Part shown: positions 17,958 through 25,628 of the stretch, in pieces | How the letters are laid out: each line of letters starts with the position of its first letter | How positions within the stretch are numbered: the first letter of the stretch is position 1 | From: CALBZH01 sp964538515 | Lineage (GTDB): Bacteria; Desulfobacterota; Syntrophobacteria; Syntrophobacterales; Syntrophobacteraceae | NCBI GenBank assembly: GCA_964538515.1 | Contig: CAZIEW010000002.1 | Span: 103,855-167,854 of the forward strand | Reading direction: 5' to 3' | DNA length: 64,000 nucleotides | Made by a program: the position numbers and the translations under genes | Notes under the pieces: model-generated | Seen by the model: the letters and a program-made list of their open reading frames with translations, nothing else | Told to the model about the DNA's origin: nothing | Databases searched by the model: none

Positions 17958-19340
17958 ATGCGAGAGAAGCACAAGATCCTCATCATTGACGACGAGACTT
18001 CCTTCAGGACCGCCATGCGGCGCCTCTTGGAGAAGGACCATCTTGTCCTCGAGGCGGACACGGCATCCGATGGGCTTAGACTCACCCAGCAGGAGGAGCC
18101 TGACCTCGTCTTGCTCGACATCGGGCTCCCCGATGCCAACGGCTTGGAAGTCCTTCCACAGATCAAGGAAAATCGCCCGTCACCGACGGTGGTGATGATC
18201 ACGGCGTTTGAACAGGTCAAGGAGGTCGTTCTGGCCATCAAGAGCGGCGCCTTCGATTACCTTGTTAAGCCCGTGGATCTGCATGACTTCGAGCTTACTG
18301 TCCAGAACGCCTTGGAGCACACGGGGCTTCGCAACGAGGTGGACCGCCTCCGCCAGGAAGTTCAACGCCTTCACGCGGTCGATCGACTGATCGGGAAGAA
18401 CCAACGGTTCCTCGACGCGCAGCTGCTGGCAATCAAGAGCGCCCAAAGCCAGGATGCGGGCGTGCTCATCCAAGGGGAAAGCGGTGTCGGCAAGGAGCTG
18501 TTTGCACGGTTGATTCATTCGAGGAGCCCCCGCGCGGCCTACCCCATTGTGGCCCTCAATTGCGCGGCGTTCAGTGCGGAAATCATCGAAAGCGAGCTTT
18601 TCGGCTATGAAAAGGGCGCCTTCACGGGTGCGCGATCCGAAGGCAAGGAGGGGCTTCTTCAGGTTGCAGACGGAGGAACACTCTTCCTCGATGAGGTCGT
18701 CGACCTCCACCCCGAGATACAGGCCAAACTGCTGCGAGTCCTCGAAGAGAAGGAATTCTATCCCGTTGGAGGAACGCGGAAGCGGAAAGTCGATATCCGG
18801 ATCGTCTCCGCCTGCAACGAGGACCTGTGGCGCTCATCGGAAAAAGGAAAGTTTCGCAAAGACCTCTATTTCAGGCTCGCAACGATTCGAATCGACCTTC
18901 CTGCTTTGCGCGAGCGCCCCGAAGACATCCTTCCCCTGGCATCATTCTTTCTCGATGAGTTCAACGACAAGTACGGCAAGCGTTTCCGCGGGCTGAGCGC
19001 CGATGCCGAAGAGATGCTCTTGCGCCATCCATGGCCGGGGAACGTCCGAGAGCTGCGCAATACCATGGAGCGCGTGATCCTGCTTGAAAACGAGGATACC
19101 GTTCTGGCAAGGCACCTGCTTTTCCTCCAGCAGGCGTCCCCTGGAGCCGCCTCCCCGCCGACGGCTCATCGATTTCATATGGATCTGCCTCCGGAGGGCA
19201 TTTCTTTGGAAGAAGTTGAAAAGGAAGTCATTTCAAAGGCCTATGAACAGTGCAAGAGGAACAAGTCCAGGACCGCCCGCTTCCTGCGTATCCCCCGTCA
19301 CATTCTCTTGTATCGCTTGAAGAAGCACGGAATCAGATAG
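17958..19340 (+). CDS. NtrC-family sigma-54-dependent response regulator
   Basis: Response regulator of 461 residues. The receiver (about 5-120) has IIDDE, the phospho-acceptor in LLDIGLPD, and the KP pair in LVKPVDL. The AAA+ domain (about 145-375) has Walker A GESGVGKE, the intact sigma-54 contact loop GAFTGA, Walker B GGTLFLDEV and the R-finger region. A Fis-type helix-turn-helix ends the protein (SRTARFLRIPRHILLYRLKKHG). I start it at the ATG at 17958, preceded by CAGGTG, which begins directly at the receiver; the ORF extends further upstream but with no family sequence. Just downstream lies a sigma-54 promoter and an atypical receiver gene, so an autoregulatory or target relation is plausible. 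Confidence 0.9.
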   Translation: MREKHKILIIDDETSFRTAMRRLLEKDHLVLEADTASDGLRLTQQEEPDLVLLDIGLPDANGLEVLPQIKENRPSPTVVMITAFEQVKEVVLAIKSGAFDYLVKPVDLHDFELTVQNALEHTGLRNEVDRLRQEVQRLHAVDRLIGKNQRFLDAQLLAIKSAQSQDAGVLIQGESGVGKELFARLIHSRSPRAAYPIVALNCAAFSAEIIESELFGYEKGAFTGARSEGKEGLLQVADGGTLFLDEVVDLHPEIQAKLLRVLEEKEFYPVGGTRKRKVDIRIVSACNEDLWRSSEKGKFRKDLYFRLATIRIDLPALRERPEDILPLASFFLDEFNDKYGKRFRGLSADAEEMLLRHPWPGNVRELRNTMERVILLENEDTVLARHLLFLQQASPGAASPPTAHRFHMDLPPEGISLEEVEKEVISKAYEQCKRNKSRTARFLRIPRHILLYRLKKHGIR

Positions 19341-19550
19341 TGAGCAAAATGATCCAATCCCCCCAGATTGGACACTATTCACCATATAGCGCTATCCAAT
19401 TGAAATCGCAACTCTTTTAATGCTATCTACCGCTCACGCCCGCCCTTTCGCTCAGATACTAGACAATATTCTCCACTGCCTCGGAAACTGAATTCGCCTT
19501 CCGACCACGCGCGACCGCATGCCATCTGGATGCACGCTGCAATCCAGTCG

Positions 19551-19568
19551 TTGGCACACCCATTGCTT
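19551..19568 (+). promoter_or_regulatory. Sigma-54 (-24/-12) promoter
   Basis: TTGGCACACCCATTGCTT has the GG of the -24 element (TGGCAC) and the GC of the -12 element (TTGCT) separated by ten bases, matching the sigma-54 consensus. Transcription would start near 19577, 15 bases before the GTG of the receiver gene. It needs an activator; the intact NtrC-type regulator 200 bases upstream is the obvious candidate. Confidence 0.85.
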
Positions 19569-19591
19569 TACCCTAGACACGGAGGCAAAAA

Positions 19592-20053
19592 GTGGAAGCT
19601 GCTGTGCGAGTGCTACTGGTTGAAGATGAAGCTCCTTTGCGACGCTCTTTGACAAAGTTCTTGGAACGGGCCGGATATGCCTTTGATTCCTGTACGACGG
19701 TTCGCGATGCTCTTGTGCGAGCGGAAAACGATGCTTACGACATAGTCATCACTGAATATCGACTTCCCGATCAAAACGGAACCGAACTGCTGAAACGGTT
19801 GAAGCAAACGCTCCCTGAAATTGAATCGATCATCATCGCTGAATATGATCATCAAGTTGTTGCTGAAGCGCTGAATCGTGCTGGTGTTAAGACTTACTTG
19901 AAGAAGCCCTTTGATGTTGCGGACCTTGAAGCGGCGTTGTCCTCGGCTGGATCAAAGGCGACCGACTCGTTCGAAAACTTTGATTGGACGCAAGCGCTAA
20001 ATTACGATGACGTGCCTGCCTCCTTTCGGGCTAGGGAACTCTCAGAATACTGA
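19592..20053 (+). CDS. Atypical receiver protein lacking the phospho-acceptor Asp
   Basis: Single-domain response regulator of 153 residues with a short C-terminal tail. The acidic cluster (VLLVEDEAPLRRS) and the conserved Lys (YLKKPF) are present, but the phospho-acceptor position in IVITEYRLPDQNG is Glu where receivers have Asp, and the conserved Ser/Thr of beta-4 is Ala (IIIAEYDHQ). Loss of both suggests it is not phosphorylated in the normal way; Glu may mimic the active state. The C-terminal tail (about 120-153) has no output domain I recognise. The start is GTG with GGAGGC nine bases upstream. It is driven by a sigma-54 promoter. Base composition is more A+T-rich than the neighbours. 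Confidence 0.8.
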   Translation: MEAAVRVLLVEDEAPLRRSLTKFLERAGYAFDSCTTVRDALVRAENDAYDIVITEYRLPDQNGTELLKRLKQTLPEIESIIIAEYDHQVVAEALNRAGVKTYLKKPFDVADLEAALSSAGSKATDSFENFDWTQALNYDDVPASFRARELSEY

Positions 20054-20541
20054 AGCTCAAGTGGTTATGCGCTGTACCTGTGGAAATTCAAGTGGCTGAT
20101 TGCAGTTGGAATGGAGATTCTTTATCCACGTTCGACCTCGAGTGAATGCTGAAGCGAATTTGCTAGCGACTGCGACTACGGAGACTCTGCGTTCGTTTCG
20201 ATTCATGTGATCGTTGATCTTCCAGTTCTTGCTCATTCTCATGCTGTCGATGTTGATGCTCGATTCCATGCTCATGTGATTGCTCTTTTTCGTGCTCGAA
20301 TTGCACCACACGTTCAAAATCCTGCTGTTTCGTCTGAGAGCCCTTCACCATACTGAAAGCCATAAGGGTCACCCCTTATGGCTTTCTTTATTCGGTTGAG
20401 CCGCGAGGAGATAAGAGGTTCCACTCAGGTGCTCCCGCCGCCCCCTCCTCTTCTCATGAAAAGACTTGCCACCCGAGGAAAGTATCAGCTAGATTAGGTT
20501 TGGTTTGAAGATTGGTAGACCCCACACGACCTAGGAGAGGG
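20054..20541. other. A+T-rich intergenic region with terminator
   Basis: About 490 bases, clearly lower in G+C than the window average. A frame on the minus strand is rich in His and Glu because of a low-complexity stretch with repeated ATTC/ATGC-type words; I do not consider it coding. A strong hairpin lies at 20356-20385. Confidence 0.5.
20356..20385. terminator. Bidirectional intrinsic terminator
   Basis: AAAGCCATAAGGG and CCCCTTATGGCTTT form a long stem with a very short loop, with A-run on one side and T-run on the other. It probably ends transcription of the receiver gene on the plus strand. Confidence 0.85.
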
Positions 20542-20721
20542 ATGATGGAAGAGCTCAAGAATGAACTGATCGAAAAGATGGCGCAAAAGGGAATGACGGT
20601 GGAGCAAGCCGCGCAGGCCATTCAATTTGACCCGGCTATCCTTGGCTTGTATCTGGTGAAGGATGGCTATCCCGTGCCGAAACGCATTTTGGACAAGCTG
20701 GCCAGCGCTTTGCAGAACTAA
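20542..20721 (+). CDS. Small helical protein, hypothetical
   Basis: Protein of 59 residues beginning MMEELKNELIEKMAQKG. The pattern of GMTVEQAAQAIQFDPAILGLYLVKDGYPVPKRILDKLASAL resembles a helix-turn-helix of the Cro/XRE type in outline (short helix, AA pair, turn, second helix, third helix), so a small DNA-binding protein is possible. Start is ATG at 20542 or 20545, with a good AGGAGAGG ribosome binding site, which supports coding. It stands alone after the terminator. Function not known. Confidence 0.7.
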   Translation: MMEELKNELIEKMAQKGMTVEQAAQAIQFDPAILGLYLVKDGYPVPKRILDKLASALQN

Positions 20722-21215
20722 TAAGCCCCCCGGACGATACCGACAGCAGGGCACCACCAGGTGCCGCGCACCTCCATCGTCAAGCATCCCCGTTCATCTG
20801 CAGCACACGGTTGCACCTTCGGGCCATCGCGGAATCTGCGCACGGATTGAGATTGAAATCATCCGTGCGTCCCTATTTTTGTCTCGCCCCAGACCCCCCA
20901 ATGCATTCAACAAATATGCACAATGACTTTCAGATTAAAATCTTTTTTTCACAGATCTTTCGCAATCTTGACAGGCATCGGCGTTGGTGCTAGCTCTACC
21001 GGCTGACCCATGCGATGCCATGACCTTCACCACTCGTGTCACCTTGGCTTCTGCCGAGGGTCGACTTCTCCAGCGCGAGCACGACCGCGTAGCCATGGGA
21101 ATTATTGAATCCGTTCGTGTTTAATTGCACGAACGGAAGCGTGACGATCATCTTGTCTCACTGAATCGGTGCGTGTCTGGGGCGTTTTTCATCAATGGCA
21201 CTAAGGAGGTGTTCT
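20722..21215. other. Upstream region of the hydrogenase genes
   Basis: About 494 bases without a gene. It contains TTGACA at 20968 with a poor -10 (TAGCTC, 17-base spacing) and a nine-base dyad at 21111-21136. A promoter for hynBA must lie here but I cannot place it firmly. Confidence 0.4.
21111..21136. promoter_or_regulatory. Dyad upstream of hynBA
   Basis: CCGTTCGTG (21111-21119) and CACGAACGG (21128-21136) are perfect complements with an 8-base A+T-rich spacer. It lies 80 bases before the hynB start. It is not followed by a T-run, so an operator or mRNA hairpin is more likely than a terminator. Confidence 0.45.
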
Positions 21216-22166
21216 ATGAAGCTTGAGAAGGCATTCGACGAACGAATAGAAGAGAAAGGGGTAAGCAGGAGGGATTTCATGAAGTTCTGCGGCCTCGTGT
21301 CCGCTGCCATGGGACTGGGGCCATCCTTCGTTCCCCGAATCGCTGAAGCGATTGCATCACCGCAGCGCCCCCCCGTAATATGGCTATCCTTCTCGGAATG
21401 CACAGGCTGCCCTGAATCACTGCTGCGTACGACTTATCCGTGGATCGACGAGCTGGTCTTGGACGTGGTCTCGCTCGACTACAGCGAAACCCTCATGGCC
21501 GCTGCGGGCACTGCCTCGGAGGAAGCGCTGCACAACGCCGTGCAAAAACATGCCGGGAAGTTCATTTGCGTCGTGGACGGCGCCATCCCGACAGTCGACA
21601 ACGGCATGTGGGGCACCATTGGAGGCCGTCCCATGCTTGAGATTGCTAAGGAAATCTGCCCCAAAGCCCTTGCCAACATTTGCATCGGGACTTGCTCGTC
21701 CTATGGTGGAGTCGCAGCAGCGGCCCCCAACCCATCCGGGGCCAAAGACCTGGAAAGCGCCTTGGGCAGTGCTCTCAAAACGCCCGTGGTCAAGATTCCC
21801 GGTTGTCCCCCCAACCCCATCAACTTTGTCGGGACCGTCGTGAACTACCTCCTGTTCGGAAAGCTTCCTGATCTGGACGACAAGAAGAGGCCGCTCTTTG
21901 CATACGGGAAGACCATTCACGACTCCTGCCAGCGGCGCTCCCATTTCGAAGCGGGCGAGTTCGTCACGGAGTTCGGATCCAAAGAAGCCGAGCTGGGCTA
22001 TTGTCTCTACAAAATGGGATGCAAGGGTCCCGAGACGTACAACAATTGCGCCATCGTGAAGTGGAATGACGGCACCAGCTGGCCCGTTCAGGCCGGTCAT
22101 CCGTGCATCGGATGCAGCGAGCCGAATTTCTGGGATGACATGTCCCCCTTCTACAAAGAGAAATAG
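21216..22166 (+). CDS. hynB: Periplasmic [NiFe] hydrogenase small subunit
   Basis: Iron-sulfur electron-transfer subunit of about 316 residues. A twin-arginine signal is seen at residues 16-22 (SRRDFMK) followed by a hydrophobic region, so the folded HynAB dimer is exported through the Tat system to the periplasm. The proximal-cluster Cys pair is SECTGCPES, and further cluster Cys residues lie in GTCSSYGG, PGCPPNP, KTIHDSCQRR, the GYCLYKMGCKGPETYNNC stretch and HPCIGCSEPNFWD. This spacing matches group 1 uptake hydrogenases such as those of Desulfovibrio. Start is ATG 21216 with AAGGAGG seven bases upstream. hynA follows after 73 bases. Confidence 0.95.
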   Translation: MKLEKAFDERIEEKGVSRRDFMKFCGLVSAAMGLGPSFVPRIAEAIASPQRPPVIWLSFSECTGCPESLLRTTYPWIDELVLDVVSLDYSETLMAAAGTASEEALHNAVQKHAGKFICVVDGAIPTVDNGMWGTIGGRPMLEIAKEICPKALANICIGTCSSYGGVAAAAPNPSGAKDLESALGSALKTPVVKIPGCPPNPINFVGTVVNYLLFGKLPDLDDKKRPLFAYGKTIHDSCQRRSHFEAGEFVTEFGSKEAELGYCLYKMGCKGPETYNNCAIVKWNDGTSWPVQAGHPCIGCSEPNFWDDMSPFYKEK

Positions 22167-22239
22167 GGACGTCAAGCCCACGATCATCGGCCAGGCAGGA
22201 ATCAGGACAATAAGACCTACAGGATAGGAGAACCATACG

Positions 22240-23877
22240 ATGGCACAAAGAGTGGTAGTGGATCCCATTACACGCATCGAGGGCCACTTACGAATCGAAG
22301 TGGAAGTGGAGAACGGCAAGGTGAAGAATGCCTGGAGCAGCTCGACGCTTTTCCGCGGGCTGGAGGTCATTCTTCAGGGGCGCGACCCCCGCGACGCATG
22401 GCTGATCACTCAGCGGGCCTGCGGCGTGTGCACCTACGTCCATGCCCTGGCCTCCGTGCGGTCCGTGGACAGCGCGGTCAAAGTCGCCATTCCCGACAAT
22501 GCCAGAATCATCCGAAACCTTCTCATGGGGGCTCAGTTTCTCCATGATCACATCGTCCATTTCTATCACCTCCATGCTTTGGACTGGGTCGACGTGGTGA
22601 GCGCCCTGAAAGCGGATCCCAAGAAGGCCGCCGGTATCGCAGACTCTGTCTCACCGGCCGGCGCCGGCGTCAATGAGCTCAAGGCGGTCAAGGAGCGTTT
22701 GAAGAAGTTCGTGGATAGCGGCCAGCTAGGCATCTTCACCAACGGCTATTGGGGACATCCGGCCTACAAGCTGCCTCCGGAAGTGAATCTCATCGCCGTC
22801 GCCCATTACCTGGAAGCGCTCCGTCAGCAGGCTCGAACGGCCCGGCTGCACGCCATTTTCGGCGCCAAGAACCCCCACCTTCAGAGCTTGGTCCCAGGTG
22901 GCGTCACCTGCGCAGCCGATCTCAACGCCGATCGGATCTCGGAGTTCAAGTTTCTCTGGAAAGAGACCATGGATTTCGTGAAAAACGTCTACATCCCCGA
23001 CGTGGTCGCGGTTGCAGGGTTTTACAAAGACTGGGGAAAAATCGGAGGCACCCAGAATTTCCTCGCCTACGGCGAATTCCCCCAGAGTGACAAAGAGCCG
23101 GACAGCCTGCTCATTCCGCGCGGCGCGATCTTCAAGCGCAAATTCACCGATGTTCAGCCCGTCGACATCAATGCCATCGAGGAGCACGTTAAGCACAGCT
23201 GGTATGAAGGCGACAAGGCGCTGCATCCCGCCAAGGGTGAGACCAAGCCTAAATTCGAGCCGATGGATGTCGAGAAGCGTTACAGCTGGATGAAGGCACC
23301 GCGCTACAAAGGTGAGCCCATGGAAGTGGGTCCGCTCGCCCGAGTCCTCGTCGCTTACGGCAAGGGACATGGACCGACCAAACAGGCCGTGGATGGCCTT
23401 CTCAAGAAGCTGGCCGTGCCCCCTGAGGCCCTGTTCTCCACTCTTGGCCGTACCGCCGCCCGTGCGCTTGAGACGGCCATTATCGGCGACGCCATGGATG
23501 GCTGGATGACCCAGCTGATCGAAAATCTTAAGAAAGGCGACAAGAAGACATACACGCCCTATGAAATGCCGCAGACGGGAATGGGCTATGGCCTCAACGA
23601 CGTCCCCCGCGGTGCCCTTGGCCACTGGATCGAGATCAAGGATCAGAAGATTGGAAACTACCAGTTGGTCGTGCCGTCAACCTGGAACCTTGGCCCCCGA
23701 TGCAGTGCAAACAAGCTCGGCCCTGTTGAGGAGGCCTTGATCGGAACGCCGGTTGCGGATCCCAAGAGGCCGGTGGAAATCCTTCGCACCGTCCACTCGT
23801 TCGACCCGTGCATCGCCTGCGGCGTGCACGTCATCGACCCACAGACCAACGAGGTCTACAAGTTTAAGGTTGTCTAA
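22240..23877 (+). CDS. hynA: Periplasmic [NiFe] hydrogenase large subunit
   Basis: Catalytic subunit of 545 residues carrying the NiFe(CN)2CO centre. The N-terminal DPITRIEGHLRIEVEVENG and RACGVCTYVHALASVR (first Cys pair RxCGxC) and the C-terminal DPCIACGVHV (second Cys pair, DPCxxCxxH) provide the four Ni ligands. The C-terminal extension after the His (VIDPQTNEVYKFKVV) is the peptide removed by the endopeptidase. The residue in the DPCxxC motif is encoded by TGC, so this is a plain [NiFe] enzyme, unlike the cytosolic hydrogenase downstream. The protein has no signal of its own and should travel with HynB. The ATG at 22240 has AGGAG nine bases upstream. A terminator follows. Confidence 0.96.
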   Translation: MAQRVVVDPITRIEGHLRIEVEVENGKVKNAWSSSTLFRGLEVILQGRDPRDAWLITQRACGVCTYVHALASVRSVDSAVKVAIPDNARIIRNLLMGAQFLHDHIVHFYHLHALDWVDVVSALKADPKKAAGIADSVSPAGAGVNELKAVKERLKKFVDSGQLGIFTNGYWGHPAYKLPPEVNLIAVAHYLEALRQQARTARLHAIFGAKNPHLQSLVPGGVTCAADLNADRISEFKFLWKETMDFVKNVYIPDVVAVAGFYKDWGKIGGTQNFLAYGEFPQSDKEPDSLLIPRGAIFKRKFTDVQPVDINAIEEHVKHSWYEGDKALHPAKGETKPKFEPMDVEKRYSWMKAPRYKGEPMEVGPLARVLVAYGKGHGPTKQAVDGLLKKLAVPPEALFSTLGRTAARALETAIIGDAMDGWMTQLIENLKKGDKKTYTPYEMPQTGMGYGLNDVPRGALGHWIEIKDQKIGNYQLVVPSTWNLGPRCSANKLGPVEEALIGTPVADPKRPVEILRTVHSFDPCIACGVHVIDPQTNEVYKFKVV

Positions 23878-23901
23878 TCCGAGCTGTTCGGATACGTAGG
23901 A

Positions 23902-23942
23902 GCAGGGACCTGGCGGATTTATTGCCGGGTTCCTGTTTTTTT
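23902..23942 (+). terminator. Intrinsic terminator after hynA
   Basis: A 12-base stem (CAGGGACCTGGC and GCCGGGTTCCTG, with two G-U pairs) and a T-run of seven follow the hynA stop by about 25 bases. It may partly end transcription so that the protease and hypC are made at a lower level than hynBA. Confidence 0.85.
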
Positions 23943-23973
23943 GTCGCTTTGGCTTTTCGGCGCGAAGAGAAAG

Positions 23974-24504
23974 ATGCTGCCTATGGGGGAAAAGCGTATA
24001 CTCGTCCTGGGAGTCGGTAATATCCTGTTGCACGATGAAGGGGTAGGTGTCCGCGTGATCGAGCGACTCCAGGCCGATTATGACTTCTCGGACAATGTGG
24101 AGCTCATGGACGGAGGGACGCTGGGGATCCGTCTTCTCGATCCGATCGTGGAAGTGGATCATGTGATCGTGGTCGACGCCGTCCGAAACGGCGGACCTCC
24201 GGGCACCCTTTATCATCTGGATGCCGATTTCCTAACCAAGCGCGTTGCGTTCAAGAATTCGATCCACCAGGCGGACATGGTGGAAACACTGGCCTATGCG
24301 GAGATGCTCGGCAAACGCCCATGCGCGATTATCGTGGGCATCGAGCCCGAAGACATTTCTCCATGGGGCTTGGATCTCACGGAGAGGGTTTCGGCCAAGC
24401 TTCCCGAAATGTGCCAGCGCGTGCTCGACGAAATCCAAAAAGCGGGAGGCAGCTACTCGCCTCGATCCGGCAAGAGCCTGGCTCCATCCTCCGCAACAGC
24501 ATGA
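23974..24504 (+). CDS. hyaD: Hydrogenase maturation endopeptidase, HyaD/HybD type
   Basis: Protease of about 176 residues that removes the C-terminal extension of the large subunit once Ni is inserted. Features are VLGVGNILLHDEGVGVRV at the N-terminus (with Glu/Asp Ni-sensing positions), the internal acidic MDGGTLGIRLLDP and VDAVRNGGPPGTLY, and the His region FKNSIHQADMVETL. It sits just after hynBA, so HynA is its natural substrate. I prefer the ATG at 23974. An apparent longer frame begins within the terminator and is ignored. hypC begins 12 bases after its stop. Confidence 0.9.
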   Translation: MLPMGEKRILVLGVGNILLHDEGVGVRVIERLQADYDFSDNVELMDGGTLGIRLLDPIVEVDHVIVVDAVRNGGPPGTLYHLDADFLTKRVAFKNSIHQADMVETLAYAEMLGKRPCAIIVGIEPEDISPWGLDLTERVSAKLPEMCQRVLDEIQKAGGSYSPRSGKSLAPSSATA

Positions 24505-24516
24505 TCAGAGGGTCCC

Positions 24517-24753
24517 ATGTGTTTGGCAATACCGGCAGAAATCGTTGAAATCGAAGGGGAAATGGCCACGGTAAAGGTCGGTGAGGCGATGCGAAAAGCA
24601 TCCCTCATGCTTCTATCGGAAGAAGGACAGATCGGCGATTATGTCATCGTACACGCCGGTTTTGCCCTCCACAAAGTAGACCCCCACGAGGCCCGGGAGT
24701 CAATTCGTTTGCTCCGGGAGCTGGCCAACATTGGGGGAGAGGACGCCTCATGA
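24517..24753 (+). CDS. hypC: Hydrogenase maturation chaperone HypC
   Basis: Small chaperone of 78 residues. It starts MCLAIPAEIVEIEG, the HypC signature; Cys-2 binds the iron carrying CN and CO, and the protein cycles between HypD and the large subunit. The central VGEAMRKASLMLL and GDYVIVHAGFALHKVD match the family. It is separate from hypABFDE, which lie 7 kb away, and travels with the periplasmic hydrogenase instead. The stop overlaps the end of the next gene, which runs on the other strand. Confidence 0.95.
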   Translation: MCLAIPAEIVEIEGEMATVKVGEAMRKASLMLLSEEGQIGDYVIVHAGFALHKVDPHEARESIRLLRELANIGGEDAS

Positions 24754-25284
24754 CCCACCGGGAGCGGACTGCTGCTCCTTCGTCTTTTCGTTTCGCTCGA
24801 TCTCCCCTTCTATGGGCTGATAAAAGTAAGACAATCGACCTTGGTTGGCTGCCTCGTCGTAGGTCAGCAGCAAGTGGACCTTGTCGACCGCCCAGAAGAA
24901 CTTCACATCCGTTTGGTCGGGTTTATACGGGTTGCCGTACTTTCCCGCCAGACGGTCTTTCATTTTCGCAAAGCTCGGCTTCGAGCTGAAATAAGCCATG
25001 ACATTGAAGAACCGCCCCTTGTAAAATCCGTAGACGATCTTGTCGACCGTAATGTCCTCTATTTTCGGTTCCTGCCCGGCGCGAGAGTAGTAACGGTGAT
25101 CCCCATCCTCGGCAATCAGCTGCATGTCGGGCAGATCGCGGATATTGGCGGCCCATGCGATTCCGAGGACCCCTTCCTTTTCGTGCGTCGTCGTGGATGC
25201 ATAGTTGAACAACATGACGCTGACGGCGACCAGCACGACCGCCGCTCCGATGAATCCGATCTTCTTCCACTGCATCGATGTCAA
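24748..25284 (-). CDS. Hypothetical membrane-anchored protein
   Basis: Protein of 178 residues with one N-terminal transmembrane segment (IGFIGAAVVLVAVSVMLFNYA) and an extracytoplasmic domain rich in Tyr and Phe. The pattern IVYGFYKGRFFNVMAYF and RLAGKYGNPYKPDQ recalls a group of periplasmic proteins of unknown function in Desulfobacterota, but I cannot name the family. The start is TTG at 25284 with GGGGG five bases upstream; the nearby ATG has no good site. The last bases overlap hypC. Confidence 0.65.
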   Translation of the reverse strand: MTSMQWKKIGFIGAAVVLVAVSVMLFNYASTTTHEKEGVLGIAWAANIRDLPDMQLIAEDGDHRYYSRAGQEPKIEDITVDKIVYGFYKGRFFNVMAYFSSKPSFAKMKDRLAGKYGNPYKPDQTDVKFFWAVDKVHLLLTYDEAANQGRLSYFYQPIEGEIERNEKTKEQQSAPGGS

Positions 25285-25339
25285 ACGTTCCCCCTTATCG
25301 CTTGAACGCCGCCCATCCAGCAGCGCTCTTCCCTAGACT

Positions 25340-25549
25340 CTACAACGATCCTCCCGGCTCCTCTTCCGCGTCCGATTCCAGCACAAGGTGGCGCTGCAGA
25401 AAGTCCAGCAACCGCTGCCCTTCCTCCGTGGGAACCCACCCTATCCCCCCACACTCGGGGCACTCGGTCATTTCACCGTGATCCTCTCCCGGCAGGACCC
25501 CCTGCCCCCAACATTTCCAGCACTTGGTTTCGAGCTCCGGCAACAGCAT
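25340..25549 (-). CDS. Small DnaJ-type zinc-binding protein
   Basis: Protein of about 69 residues with two CxxC pairs arranged like the Cys-rich zinc sites of DnaJ (CWKCWGQG and CPECGGIG), each followed by a Gly-containing loop, and an acidic tail. It probably binds one zinc ion. The frame is open from 25621, but the ATG at 25549 with AAGGTG upstream begins right at the domain and is preferred. It lies just after asnS on the same strand and may be co-transcribed. Function unknown. Confidence 0.55.
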   Translation of the reverse strand: MLLPELETKCWKCWGQGVLPGEDHGEMTECPECGGIGWVPTEEGQRLLDFLQRHLVLESDAEEEPGGSL

Positions 25550-25628
25550 TCCGCACACCTTTCCCTTCGATCGTGTGGCAACGGCGGCCCGCAATCTACC
25601 GATGTCGGACTTTCCTGGCAAGATCTAA

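Noticed and set aside
20163..20372. His/Glu-rich minus-strand frame
   Set aside because: Low-complexity, starts within the terminator hairpin, no ribosome binding site.
22240..23877. HynA as a [NiFeSe] enzyme
   Set aside because: The relevant codon is TGC (DPCIAC), so it is a Cys-containing [NiFe] hydrogenase.
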